A stretch of DNA of 64,000 nt. It comes from Brevundimonas vesicularis. GTDB lineage: Bacteria; Pseudomonadota; Alphaproteobacteria; Caulobacterales; Caulobacteraceae. Positions 50,402-59,502 of the stretch are shown piece after piece (positions within the stretch are counted from its first letter, which is position 1; every line of letters starts with the position of its first letter). The position numbers and the translations under genes are program-made. The notes beneath the pieces were generated by a model. That model was not told the DNA's origin, did no database searches, and saw only the letters and a list, made by a program, of their open reading frames with translations. Location: positions 1,984,001-2,048,000 of the forward strand of contig NZ_CP115671.1 in NCBI RefSeq assembly GCF_027886425.1. Reading direction: 5' to 3'.

Positions 50402-50535
50402 GTCTTCCCTTCCGCGACGGCACGGCGTCACCATGCATTCAACCACTTTGCACTGAGACGGGGCGCGTCGCCAAGACGCTTGCAGCGACAAGCCCCGACG
50501 CGGCACTTAGGCCGCAAAGACGATTGAGGAAACCC

Positions 50536-52320
50536 ATGACCTATCGCGCGCCCGTTCGAGACCTGGCCTTCACTCTGGAATCCGTCGCCGGCATGGCCGA
50601 CGTAGCCGCAACCGGCGCCTTTCCCGACTATGACGCCGACGTCGCCGGCGCCGTTCTGGAGGCGGCGGGACAATTCTCCGAAGAGGTGCTGGCGCCGCTA
50701 AACCGGATTGGGGATCAGAAGGGCTCGACCTACGCTAACGGCGCCGTCACCGCCGCTCCCGGCTTCGCCGACGCCTATCGCCAGTTCGCGGCCGGCGGCT
50801 GGACCGGGCTGTCAGCCTCGACCGAAGCGGGCGGACAGGCCCTGCCCAAGGCGCTGGAACTGGCGGCCTATGAGACCGTCCATGCCGCCAACATGGCGTT
50901 CGGCCTGTGCCCCATGCTGTCGCTGGCCTCGATCGAGGCGCTGGAGCAGGTCGGTACGGAAGAGCAAAAAGCCAAATATCTGACCAAGTTGGTCAGCGGC
51001 GAATGGACCGGCGCCATGGTGCTGACCGAGCCGGGCGCCGGATCGGACCTGGGTTCGCTGATCACCACGGCGACGCCGAACGGCGACGGGACCTATGCGC
51101 TGAACGGGCAGAAGATCTACATCACCTGGGGCGACCACGACGCGACCGACAATATCGTGCATCTGGTGCTGGCCCGCCTGCCGGACGCGCCCAAGGGGCC
51201 CAAGGGCATCAGCCTGTTCCTTGCTTCGAAGTTTGCAGTGAAGGAAGACGGCACGCTCGGCGACCGCAACGCCTTCCGCCCGGTCGGTGTCGAGCACAAG
51301 CTGGGCATCCACGCCTCGCCAACCTGCGTCATGAGCTATGAGGGGGCGACCGCCGAACTGGTCGGTCAGCCGAACCAGGGCCTGGCCCATATGTTCGTGA
51401 TGATGAACGCGGCGCGCCTGGCGGTCGGCGTCGAGGGCGTCGGCATCGCCGAACGCGCCTATCAGCACGCCCTCGCCTATGCCCTGGAGCGTCGTCAGGG
51501 GCGCTCGGTCTGGACGGGCGAGGCCAACGCCCCGATCTTCGACCACCCCGACGTGCGCCGCATGCTCAGCGTCATGAAGGCCAAGATTTCGGCGGCGCGC
51601 GCCGTGTGCCTGTCGACCGGCGTCGCCGCCGATCTCGCTCGCCATGCCGGGACCGATGAGGAACGTCGCCATTGGAAGGGGCGCGAGGACCTGTTCACCC
51701 CCATCGCCAAGGCCTGGTCCACCGATATCGGCTGCGAGGTCGCCTCGATGGGCGTCCAGATCCACGGCGGCATGGGCTTCATCGAAGAGACCGGCGCGGC
51801 GCAATACTATCGCGACGCCCGCATCGCCCCTATCTACGAAGGCACCAACGGCATTCAGGCCATGGATCTGGTGGGTCGCAAACTGTCGATGGACGGCGGC
51901 GATTCGGCCAAGGCGCTGATCGCGGACATGAAGGCGACGCTGGTCGATCTCGGAAAGCTCTATAGCGGCAAGCCCGTCGAACGGTTCGCCACCGCCATAG
52001 AGGCGGTCGAGGATGCGACCCTGTGGCTGCTGGATCAGAAGGCCGATCCGAATGCAGCGGCCGACGTGCTGGCGGCCGCCGACGCCTATCTGAAACTGCT
52101 GGGCGATGTGGCCGGCGGATGGATGCTGGCCAAGGGCGCGCTTGCGGCAAAGGCGAAGCTGGACGCCAATGACGGTGATCCGATTTGGCTGCAGGGCAAG
52201 CTGGACCTCTACGAAGTCTATGCCGCCAATGTCTTGGGCCACGTTTCCAGCCGTCTCGCTGCCGTGGGTCAGGGCGGCGACCTGCTGCGGCGGATGACGG
52301 TGGACGCGCTGGCCGGATGA
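50536..52320 (+). CDS. acyl-CoA dehydrogenase
   Basis: FAD enzyme of fatty-acid beta-oxidation, 594 residues, the long form with a C-terminal extension domain. Blocks: MVLTEPGAGSDLG (flavin/substrate loop), YITWGDHDATDNIVHLV, VGVEGVGIAERA, GCEVASMGVQIHGGMGFIE and the catalytic-glutamate segment YEGTNGIQAMDL. The last 120 residues are the Acyl-CoA_dh-associated domain. ATG 50536 with GAGGA upstream; in-frame TTG 50524 is less likely. Confidence 0.92.
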   Translation: MTYRAPVRDLAFTLESVAGMADVAATGAFPDYDADVAGAVLEAAGQFSEEVLAPLNRIGDQKGSTYANGAVTAAPGFADAYRQFAAGGWTGLSASTEAGGQALPKALELAAYETVHAANMAFGLCPMLSLASIEALEQVGTEEQKAKYLTKLVSGEWTGAMVLTEPGAGSDLGSLITTATPNGDGTYALNGQKIYITWGDHDATDNIVHLVLARLPDAPKGPKGISLFLASKFAVKEDGTLGDRNAFRPVGVEHKLGIHASPTCVMSYEGATAELVGQPNQGLAHMFVMMNAARLAVGVEGVGIAERAYQHALAYALERRQGRSVWTGEANAPIFDHPDVRRMLSVMKAKISAARAVCLSTGVAADLARHAGTDEERRHWKGREDLFTPIAKAWSTDIGCEVASMGVQIHGGMGFIEETGAAQYYRDARIAPIYEGTNGIQAMDLVGRKLSMDGGDSAKALIADMKATLVDLGKLYSGKPVERFATAIEAVEDATLWLLDQKADPNAAADVLAAADAYLKLLGDVAGGWMLAKGALAAKAKLDANDGDPIWLQGKLDLYEVYAANVLGHVSSRLAAVGQGGDLLRRMTVDALAG

Positions 52321-52399
52321 TCGGCTCGGCGTTTCTCCGTTTGACGTAGAGGGGGCCGGACCTTCAAGGTCCGCCCTTCAAACAAGCAGGGAGCGTCCG

Positions 52400-54619
52400 A
52401 TGAATCGTCGGCAACTGATCATGTCCACGGCGGCGACCGCCCTCGCCGTTTCGGCTTCCCCCGCGCTCGCCCGTCAGTCCACCGGATCCCCCATGCCTCA
52501 ACCGCCCGTCGCCAAGAAAATCCCCGTCGTCATCGAACAACTGGGCCGCACCCGGACCGACGACTATCAGTGGATGAAGGACGACAATTGGCAGGCGGTC
52601 CTGCGCGATCCGACCCTGATCAAGGCCGAGGTCAAGGAGCACCTGACCGCCGAGAACGCCTACCGCGAGGCCATGATGGCCTCCACCCTGCCCTTGCAAG
52701 AGACGATGTTCGCCGAGATGCGCGGCCGCATCAAGGAAGACGACAGCTCGGTTCCGGCGCCGGACGGCGGCTGGAACTACTACGTCGAATACCAGACAGG
52801 CGATCAGCACCCCCGCTACATGCGCGTCGAGCGTCAGGGCACGTGGATGGTCGATGGTCAGCCGGTGACGAAAAACTTTGTCATGGCCCCGACGCCCCAA
52901 CTGCTGCTGGACGCCAACGAGCTAGCCAAAGGCAAGGCCTATTCGGAAGTGTCCGCCGCAAGCCACAGCCCGGATCACACGCTGTTCGCCTATGCCGAGG
53001 ACGCCCAGGGTTCCGAGGTGCACAAGATCTACGTCAAGGATCTGGCGACCGGCGAGGTGCTGCCCGAGGTGATCGACAGCGCCACCGGCGACTTCGTCTT
53101 CTCGCCGGACAGCCAGTGGATCTTCTGGACCAATCGCGACGACAACGGCCGTCCGGACAAGATTTTCCGTCGCCCGGCGCGCGGCGGCGCGACCACCCTG
53201 GTCTATGAGGAAGCCGACGACGGCATGTTCATCGGCGTGGGCCGCACCGCCGACGACCAGTTCATCGTGATCGGCATTCAGAACCAGGAAACGTCGGAGG
53301 CGCGCTACATTCCCGCCGCCACGCCGACGGCCGAACCCGTCGTGCTGGAGCCGCGCGTGGTCGCGACCCGCTACGACGTCGATCACTGGGGCGACCGCTG
53401 GGTGATCCGCACCAATGCGGACGACGCCATCGATTTCAAGATCGTCCAGGCCCCGACCGCGACGCCGGCCAAGGCGAACTGGACCGATCTGGTGCCGCAC
53501 ACGCCGGGCCGCTTCGTCGAAGGCCTGGACCTGACCCACGCCCATCTGGCGCGTCAGGAACGCGCAGACGCCAACACCCGCATCATCATCCGCGACCGGG
53601 CCGGCGCCGAGCATGAGATCGCGGTGGACGAACCGGCCTTCGCCCTGTCGCTGGCCGGCGCCTCCGAATACGAGACGACGACCACACGCTACACCTACAA
53701 CTCGCCGTCCACGCCGACGCAGACGTTCGACTACGACATGGCGTCGCGCGAGCGGACCCTGCGCAAGACGCAACAGATCCCGTCCGGTCACAATATCGAA
53801 GACTATGTGGTCGAGCGGCTGAACGCGCCTGCCTCGGACGGCCAGCTGGTGCCGGTCACGGTGCTGCGTCGCAAATCGACGCCGGTCGATGGTTCGGCGC
53901 CCCTGCTGCTCTACGGATACGGCTCCTACGGCATCCCCATGCCGGCCAGCTTCTCGACCAACCGGCTGTCGCTGGTGGATCGCGGCTGGATCTACGCCAT
54001 CGCCCATATTCGCGGCGGATCGGACAAGGGCTGGGGCTGGTTCCTCGACGCCCGCAAGATGACCAAAAAAAACACCTTCACCGACTTCATCGCCTCCGCC
54101 GAACACCTGATCGACAAGAAATACGCCGCGGCCGGAAACATCGTGGCCCAGGGCGGATCGGCGGGCGGTCTGCTGATGGGCGCGGTCAACAATATGCGGC
54201 CCGACCTTTGGGCCGGGATCATCGGTCAGGTGCCGTTCGTGGACGTGATCAACACCATGTCGGACACCTCCCTGCCGCTGACGCCGCCCGAATGGCCCGA
54301 GTGGGGCAACCCGATCGAGGACCCGGCCGCCTACGACTATATGATGAGCTACAGTCCCTACGATCAGGTCGAGCCGAAAGCCTATCCGGCGGTCCTGGCG
54401 ACGGGGGGCCTGTCCGATCCGCGCGTCACCTATTGGGAGCCGGAGAAGTGGGTCGCCAAGCTGCGACCCGCGACCACCTCGGGCAAGCCGGTGCTGCTGA
54501 AGATCAATATGGAGGCCGGTCACGGCGGCGCGGCTGGGCGGTTCGACTATCTGAAAGAAGTCGCCCACGATTACGCCTTCGCCGTCTGGGCCATCGACAA
54601 GGGCTGGGAGCACGCGTGA
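52400..54619 (+). CDS. S9 family serine peptidase, oligopeptidase B-like, exported
   Basis: Prolyl-oligopeptidase-family enzyme of 739 residues. An N-terminal signal (STAATALAVSASPALA), a beta-propeller (about 45-470) with DDYQWMKDDNW, and a C-terminal alpha/beta-hydrolase. Nucleophile Ser in AQGGSAGGLLMG, Asp in TGGLSDPRV, His in EAGHGGAAGRF. It resembles oligopeptidase B (PtrB), which cuts after Arg/Lys in short peptides. Most relatives are cytoplasmic; the signal suggests periplasmic action. Confidence 0.9.
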   Translation: MNRRQLIMSTAATALAVSASPALARQSTGSPMPQPPVAKKIPVVIEQLGRTRTDDYQWMKDDNWQAVLRDPTLIKAEVKEHLTAENAYREAMMASTLPLQETMFAEMRGRIKEDDSSVPAPDGGWNYYVEYQTGDQHPRYMRVERQGTWMVDGQPVTKNFVMAPTPQLLLDANELAKGKAYSEVSAASHSPDHTLFAYAEDAQGSEVHKIYVKDLATGEVLPEVIDSATGDFVFSPDSQWIFWTNRDDNGRPDKIFRRPARGGATTLVYEEADDGMFIGVGRTADDQFIVIGIQNQETSEARYIPAATPTAEPVVLEPRVVATRYDVDHWGDRWVIRTNADDAIDFKIVQAPTATPAKANWTDLVPHTPGRFVEGLDLTHAHLARQERADANTRIIIRDRAGAEHEIAVDEPAFALSLAGASEYETTTTRYTYNSPSTPTQTFDYDMASRERTLRKTQQIPSGHNIEDYVVERLNAPASDGQLVPVTVLRRKSTPVDGSAPLLLYGYGSYGIPMPASFSTNRLSLVDRGWIYAIAHIRGGSDKGWGWFLDARKMTKKNTFTDFIASAEHLIDKKYAAAGNIVAQGGSAGGLLMGAVNNMRPDLWAGIIGQVPFVDVINTMSDTSLPLTPPEWPEWGNPIEDPAAYDYMMSYSPYDQVEPKAYPAVLATGGLSDPRVTYWEPEKWVAKLRPATTSGKPVLLKINMEAGHGGAAGRFDYLKEVAHDYAFAVWAIDKGWEHA

Positions 54620-55182
54620 GCGCACTGACGGTTCGCGACGCCCGTCCCGACGACATCGCCGCGATCACGGCCATCTATGCCGAGAGCGTCGCCAATGGGC
54701 GCGGCACCTTCGAGCTGGAGGCGCCTGACGAGACCGAGATGGCGTCGCGTCTCGCCGCCGTCGCGGCCCTGGGCCTGCCGCGCCTTGTGATCGAGATCGA
54801 CGGCGCGGTCGCGGGATACGCCTATGCCGGGCCGTTTCGCACGCGTCAGGCCTATCGCTATATGGTCGAGGACTCCATCTACGTCGCGCCCTGGGCCAGG
54901 GCGCGCGGCGTCGCCGGCGCCCTGCTCGATGCGCTGATCGTCCGCTGCGAAGCGATGGGTCTTCGTCAGATGGTCGCGGTCATCGGTGATGCGGCGAACG
55001 TCGGCTCAATCGCCCTGCACCGTACACGCGGCTTCACCGACGCCGGCGTGTTCAAGGCGGCCGGCTGGAAGCACGACGACTGGCGCGACGTGGTGTTCAT
55101 GCAGCGGCCGCTGGGCGACGGCGGCGCCACAGCGCCCGACGCGCAGGGTCTGCCGCTTGTCGACAAGAAGCCGCCGCGCTGA
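54616..55182 (+). CDS. GNAT acetyltransferase, phosphinothricin-acetyltransferase-like
   Basis: 188 residues. The N-terminus VRDARPDDIAAITAIYAESVANGRGTFE (in part), the acetyl-CoA loop WARARGVAGALLDALI and MVAVIGDAANVGSIALHRTRGF match the PAT/YncA-like GNAT group. Natural substrate uncertain. GTG 54616 overlaps the peptidase stop (GTGA), so it is co-translated with it. Confidence 0.85.
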   Translation: MSALTVRDARPDDIAAITAIYAESVANGRGTFELEAPDETEMASRLAAVAALGLPRLVIEIDGAVAGYAYAGPFRTRQAYRYMVEDSIYVAPWARARGVAGALLDALIVRCEAMGLRQMVAVIGDAANVGSIALHRTRGFTDAGVFKAAGWKHDDWRDVVFMQRPLGDGGATAPDAQGLPLVDKKPPR

Positions 55183-55221
55183 CGCATTGCGACGCCGTGA
55201 CCCGACGCCTATCCTGACGCC

Positions 55222-55560
55222 GTGAAGATCGTTCAATCCCTGTTGCTGTTGTTCGGCGCCCTGTCGGTGCTGGCGCTCGGCGCGGTCGGCGCCTCGGCGT
55301 CGCCGGCGACCGCCGCGCCTTGCCATGAGACGGGCCATGAGACAGGCCAGTCTTCGCCGGACCAGATCCCGAACCATGCGCCCAAGGCCATGAAGGCTAT
55401 GATCTGCTGCGTCGCCTGCGTTGCGGTACCGACGCTGGCCCCCGCGCCGGTTTCCGGTCCGACCCTGTCGCCGTCGCGCATCGCCGCGGTTCCGGCCGCC
55501 TTGCCAGTCGGGCAACTGCTGTCGCCCGAACCCGGACCGCCCCGCCTCCTGATCGTCTGA
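55222..55560 (+). CDS. small exported Cys/His-containing protein, probably metal-related
   Basis: 112 residues, GTG start. N-terminal hydrophobic helix (SLLLLFGALSVLALGAVGASA) is a signal peptide or anchor. Then a CHETGHETG segment and a second hydrophobic stretch with a double cysteine (MICCVACVAVP). The His/Cys pattern suggests metal binding, copper or another soft metal. It precedes the His/Met-rich outer-membrane gene by 57 bases. No family recognised with confidence. Confidence 0.6.
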   Translation: MKIVQSLLLLFGALSVLALGAVGASASPATAAPCHETGHETGQSSPDQIPNHAPKAMKAMICCVACVAVPTLAPAPVSGPTLSPSRIAAVPAALPVGQLLSPEPGPPRLLIV

Positions 55561-55617
55561 CACACCTCGCGCCTCTCGCAGGGCGCACTCCGTCACGATC
55601 ATCACAGGAGGCCTTGA

Positions 55618-56970
55618 ATGGCTATCCGTACTCTCGTCGGCGCCTGCGCCGGCGCTTCCCTGCTCGCCCTGGCTCAGGCCGCGGCGGCGCAGGATCACGC
55701 GCACCACGCGTCGACCAAGCCCACTGCCGATCCGCACGCAGGTCACGACATGCCCATGTCATCGGCCGAGCCGATGACCGATCACGCCAGCATGGGTCAC
55801 ACGATGACCAGTCCCTACGGCCCCTGGCCCATCAACCGCGACGCCTCAGGCACCGGTTGGCAACCCGATGCGGGCGAGCACGGCGGCATCCACACCGTCC
55901 GTGGCGACTGGATGGTGATGACCCACGCCATGCTGAACCTGGTCTATGACACCCAGTCTGGGCCACGCGGCGGCGACAAGACCTTCGTCGCCGGCATGTT
56001 GATGACCTCGGCGCGCCGCGACTTCGACGACGGTTCGAAACTGAACCTGCGCGCTATGCTCAGCCCTGACCCGCTGATGGGCAAATCCGGCTATCCGCTG
56101 CTTCTCGCGGCGGGCGAGACAGCGGACGGGGTCAATCCTCTGGTCGATCGCCAGCATCCGCACGATCTGTTCATGGAGCTGTCGGCCAGCTATTCGAAGC
56201 GCCTGTCCGACAAGGACAGCGTCTATGGCTATATCGGCCTGCCTAGCGAGCCCGCCTTCGGTCCGCCCGCCTTCATGCACCGCATGAGCGCGATGGACAG
56301 TCCCGAGGCGCCGATCACCCACCATTGGCTGGACTCCACCCATATCGTCTTCGGCGTGACGACCCTGGGCTGGGCGCATGATCGCTTCAAGATCGAGACC
56401 TCGGCCTTCAAGGGACGCGAGCCGGACGAGGAACGCTGGGGCATCGATTCGCCACGGCTGGACAGTTGGTCGGTGCGGACCGCCTGGAATCCGAACGACG
56501 AATGGTCGCTGCAGGCGTCCTATGCCGATGTCTCCGCGCCGGAACAGCTGGAGCCCGACGAGGACGAGACGAAATGGTCGGCCAGCGTCATCCACACCCG
56601 CCGTCTGGGCGATGACGGCTGGTGGTCCTCGACCCTGGCTTGGGGCCGAAAGACCAACGATCACGGCGAATCGAAGGACGGCTGGTTGCTGGAAACGGCG
56701 GTCCATCCCAACGACCGCTGGACGGTCTTCGCCCGTGCCGAGCGGATCGAGACGGATGAACTGGTTCCCGGCGTCAGCGGCAGCCACGGCCCGCTCTACA
56801 CGGTAGGCAAGGCCTCGGTCGGCGTGGTCCGCGACTGGCGGATCGCCGAACACGTCCGGTTCGGCCTCGGCGGTCTCTATGCCATGAATCGCGTGCCAAC
56901 GGCGTTGGAGCCGCTGTACGGCGGCGATCCCGGCGGGGCTATGCTCTTCGTTCGGCTGAAGATCGACTAA
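55618..56970 (+). CDS. His/Met-rich outer-membrane protein, probable metal-resistance-associated
   Basis: 450 residues. Signal peptide ends ALAQAAAAQ. Residues about 24-62 are rich in His and Met (DHAHHAST, HAGHDMPMSS, HASMGHTM), a pattern of copper/metal-binding proteins. The rest alternates short amphipathic strands with aromatic residues (WSVRTAWNPNDEWSLQASY and similar) and ends in a terminal Asp, consistent with a beta-barrel. AGGAGG gives a strong ribosome binding site. Related proteins are annotated as hypothetical near copper-resistance genes, but no copB or copA is in the window. Confidence 0.72.
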   Translation: MAIRTLVGACAGASLLALAQAAAAQDHAHHASTKPTADPHAGHDMPMSSAEPMTDHASMGHTMTSPYGPWPINRDASGTGWQPDAGEHGGIHTVRGDWMVMTHAMLNLVYDTQSGPRGGDKTFVAGMLMTSARRDFDDGSKLNLRAMLSPDPLMGKSGYPLLLAAGETADGVNPLVDRQHPHDLFMELSASYSKRLSDKDSVYGYIGLPSEPAFGPPAFMHRMSAMDSPEAPITHHWLDSTHIVFGVTTLGWAHDRFKIETSAFKGREPDEERWGIDSPRLDSWSVRTAWNPNDEWSLQASYADVSAPEQLEPDEDETKWSASVIHTRRLGDDGWWSSTLAWGRKTNDHGESKDGWLLETAVHPNDRWTVFARAERIETDELVPGVSGSHGPLYTVGKASVGVVRDWRIAEHVRFGLGGLYAMNRVPTALEPLYGGDPGGAMLFVRLKID

Positions 56971-56974
56971 GCGC

Positions 56975-57133
56975 TTAGGCCTGTCCGGCTTCGGCCGGGC
57001 GGGCCGGCGGCTGGTCCAGAAGCCGAAGCGCTTCATAGCCGACCAGGACCACGCCGAGCACGAGCATCAGCGCTCCGGCGATCAGCACCAGGCGCACGTG
57101 CCGGTGCAGGTGATAAAGCAACTCGCCGATCAT
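56975..57133 (-). CDS. small single-pass membrane protein (52 residues)
   Basis: A 52-residue open frame read from the sequence: MIGELLYHLHRHVRLVLIAG, a hydrophobic helix to about residue 33, then a Pro/Ala-rich C-terminal tail (PPARPAEAGQA). ATG 57133 to TAA 56975. The N-terminal HLHRH has three histidines. It converges on the His/Met-rich outer-membrane gene with a 4-base gap. Good codon use suggests it is real, but there is no homology evidence. Confidence 0.55.
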   Translation of the reverse strand: MIGELLYHLHRHVRLVLIAGALMLVLGVVLVGYEALRLLDQPPARPAEAGQA

Positions 57134-57231
57134 CGACGGTCCCGCCGCATTCGGATCGTGCCAATTCGATCCGTTCCGGCCAGTTTACTGCAAAACGCGG
57201 ACCTGATGGAGTCTGTGAGAACCGCGTTCCG

Positions 57232-58884
57232 TCAGACGAGGCGGCTCTGCACCACGGCTGCGCCGATGAAGCTGGCGAACAGCGGGTGCGGCGCGAACGG
57301 ACGGCTCTTCAACTCGGGGTGATACTGAACGCCGATGAACCAGGGGTGGTCCGGGCGTTCAACCGTCTCGGGCAGGACGCCGTCAGGCGAGAGACCGGCG
57401 AAGACCAGCCCGCCCTTCTGCTCGATTGCCTCGCGATAGTTGATGTTGACCTCGTAGCGATGGCGGTGACGCTCGCTGATCGCGGTCGAGCCGTAGATCT
57501 CAGCGATCTTGGACCCGGCTGTCAGAGTCGAATCATAGGCGCCCAGCCGCATGGTGCCGCCTAGGTCGCCGCCCTGCTGACGCAGCACGCGTTGATTGCC
57601 TTGGGTCCATTCGGTCATCAGGCCGACGACCGGCTCGGCGGTCGGGCCGAACTCGGTGGACGAGGCCTTGGGATAGCCGGCCAGGTTCCGCGCCGCCTCG
57701 ATCACCGCCATCTGCATGCCGAAGCAGATGCCGAAGTAAGGAATGTTGCGCTCACGGGCGAAGCGGGCCGCCTCGATCTTGCCTTCCGAGCCGCGCTCGC
57801 CGAAGCCGCCGGGCACCAGGACGGCGTGCGCACCCTGAAGACGCTCCTCGCAGGCTTCGGGATCGCCTTCGAAGGTGTCGGCCTCGACCCAGTCGATGTT
57901 GACCTTGACGTTGTTGGCCACGCCGCCGTGATGCAGCGCCTCGATCAGGGACTTATAGGCGTCCTTGAGGACGGTGTATTTGCCGACCACGGCGATGGTC
58001 ACCTCGCCGTCGGGCTGCAGGCGGCGACGCGCGATCTCTTGCCAGCCGGTCAGATCCGGCTCGGGCGCGTCGTTTATGCCGAAGTGCGCCAGGACTTCGC
58101 GGTCCAGACCCTCGCGGTGATAGTCCAGCGGCACGGCGTAAATATCGGCGGAGTCCATCGCCTGGATGACGCCGCTTTCGCGCACGTTGCAGAACTGGCC
58201 GATCTTACGCTTTTCCTCGGCCGGGATCGGCTGCTCGCAGCGGCACAGCAGGATGTCCGGCTGAATGCCGATGGAGCGCAGTTCCTTGACCGAGTGCTGG
58301 GTCGGCTTGGTCTTCATCTCACCGGCCGTCTTGATGAACGGCAGCAGCGTCAGGTGAACGAAGCAGCTCTGGCCGCGCGGCAGGTCCTGGCCAAGCTGGC
58401 GGATCGCTTCGAAGAAAGGCAGCCCTTCAATGTCGCCGACCGTGCCGCCGATCTCGACCAGAACGAAATCGACGTCTTCGCCCGCGTCCGTCAGGGCAGG
58501 CGTCAGGCAGAAGGATTTGATCTGGTCGGTCACGTGCGGAATGACCTGGACGGTGGCGCCCAGATAGTCGCCGCGACGCTCTTTCTCCAGAATTGTCGAA
58601 TAGATGCGGCCGGTCGTGATGTTGTCGGACTTGGCCGCCGACACGCCGGTGAACCGCTCGTAGTGGCCCAGGTCCAGGTCGGTCTCGGCGCCGTCGTCGG
58701 TCACGAAAACCTCGCCGTGCTGATACGGGCTCATCGTGCCCGGATCGACGTTCAGATAAGGGTCGAGCTTGCGCAGGCGGACCTTGTAGCCGCGCGCCTG
58801 CAAAAGAGCGCCGAGAGCGGCAGAGGCGAGGCCTTTTCCTAACGAGGAAACCACGCCGCCGGTGATGAACACATAGCGAGCCAT
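57232..58884 (-). CDS. pyrG: CTP synthase
   Basis: Makes CTP from UTP, ATP and glutamine. 550 residues: the amidoligase domain with FITGGVVSSLGKGLASA and VDPGTMSPYQHGEVFV, and the glutaminase domain with Cys in YFGICFGMQMAV and His/Glu in GVQYHPELKS. ATG 58884 fits the family N-terminus; a longer frame upstream does not. A terminator separates it from secG. Confidence 0.96.
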   Translation of the reverse strand: MARYVFITGGVVSSLGKGLASAALGALLQARGYKVRLRKLDPYLNVDPGTMSPYQHGEVFVTDDGAETDLDLGHYERFTGVSAAKSDNITTGRIYSTILEKERRGDYLGATVQVIPHVTDQIKSFCLTPALTDAGEDVDFVLVEIGGTVGDIEGLPFFEAIRQLGQDLPRGQSCFVHLTLLPFIKTAGEMKTKPTQHSVKELRSIGIQPDILLCRCEQPIPAEEKRKIGQFCNVRESGVIQAMDSADIYAVPLDYHREGLDREVLAHFGINDAPEPDLTGWQEIARRRLQPDGEVTIAVVGKYTVLKDAYKSLIEALHHGGVANNVKVNIDWVEADTFEGDPEACEERLQGAHAVLVPGGFGERGSEGKIEAARFARERNIPYFGICFGMQMAVIEAARNLAGYPKASSTEFGPTAEPVVGLMTEWTQGNQRVLRQQGGDLGGTMRLGAYDSTLTAGSKIAEIYGSTAISERHRHRYEVNINYREAIEQKGGLVFAGLSPDGVLPETVERPDHPWFIGVQYHPELKSRPFAPHPLFASFIGAAVVQSRLV

Positions 58885-58956
58885 GGGGGGACACCTTACT
58901 CCATGATTCGCGGCTCGGTCATGCCGCCGTCGAATCGAACTGTTGATCAAAAGAAG

Positions 58957-58980
58957 AAAGCGCGCCCTGCGGCGCGCTTT
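58957..58980 (-). terminator. terminator after secG
   Basis: A perfect 10-base stem AAAGCGCGCC / GGCGCGCTTT around a 4-base loop; on the minus strand it is followed by CTTCTTTT. It ends the secG transcript ahead of pyrG. Confidence 0.8.
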
Positions 58981-59006
58981 CGGAAACTCGGGTCTCTGTC
59001 GGAGCC

Positions 59007-59438
59007 CTATTGGGCGGGCTGTTGAGCCGGCGCCGGAGCGGTGGAGGCCGACGGCAGGCTGGCTTCCAGATCATCCAGCGAGGGCGTCGCCGGTTTGGCC
59101 GGCGCAGCGGGCTGCTGCTGGGCGGGTTGCTGCGTCTGGGTCTGCGGCGTCGTGGCCAACGAACCCACAGCGTCGGCGTCGATGCCGGACACCGAGGCGC
59201 GATCCATATTGCCGACGACCGTCAGAATGATGGTCAGGGCGAACAGCGCGGCCGCCAGCCACCAGGTGGTGACGGTCAGCAGATTGCCGGCGCCGCGCGC
59301 GGTCATGAAGCCCGACGGACCGCCGCCCATGCCCAGGGCGCCGCCCTCGGACTTCTGAAGCAGGACGATGCCCGTCAGCGCGATGGCGACGATGATGATG
59401 GCGACGAGCAGGATGGTCTGGAGCATGGCGTCATTCAT
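59007..59438 (-). CDS. secG: preprotein translocase subunit SecG
   Basis: Membrane subunit of SecYEG. Two hydrophobic helices flank the conserved loop GIVLLQKSEGGALGMGGG, and TARGAGNLLTVTTWWLA is typical. The C-terminal tail from about 95 is Gln/Ala/Pro-rich and disordered, making the protein 143 residues against about 110 in E. coli. ATG 59438; ATG 59426 is also possible. Confidence 0.92.
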   Translation of the reverse strand: MNDAMLQTILLVAIIIVAIALTGIVLLQKSEGGALGMGGGPSGFMTARGAGNLLTVTTWWLAAALFALTIILTVVGNMDRASVSGIDADAVGSLATTPQTQTQQPAQQQPAAPAKPATPSLDDLEASLPSASTAPAPAQQPAQ

Positions 59439-59502
59439 GTGGGCGCGGATCTGCGCCGATCAAGCGGCGGCCTCTATCATCGAAGCGCGCCAGGGGCAAA
59501 CG

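Noticed and set aside
50812..54625. Long minus-strand open frames opposite the acyl-CoA dehydrogenase and S9 peptidase
   Set aside because: Both lie across strongly conserved genes on the plus strand and have shadow-type composition; no family features.
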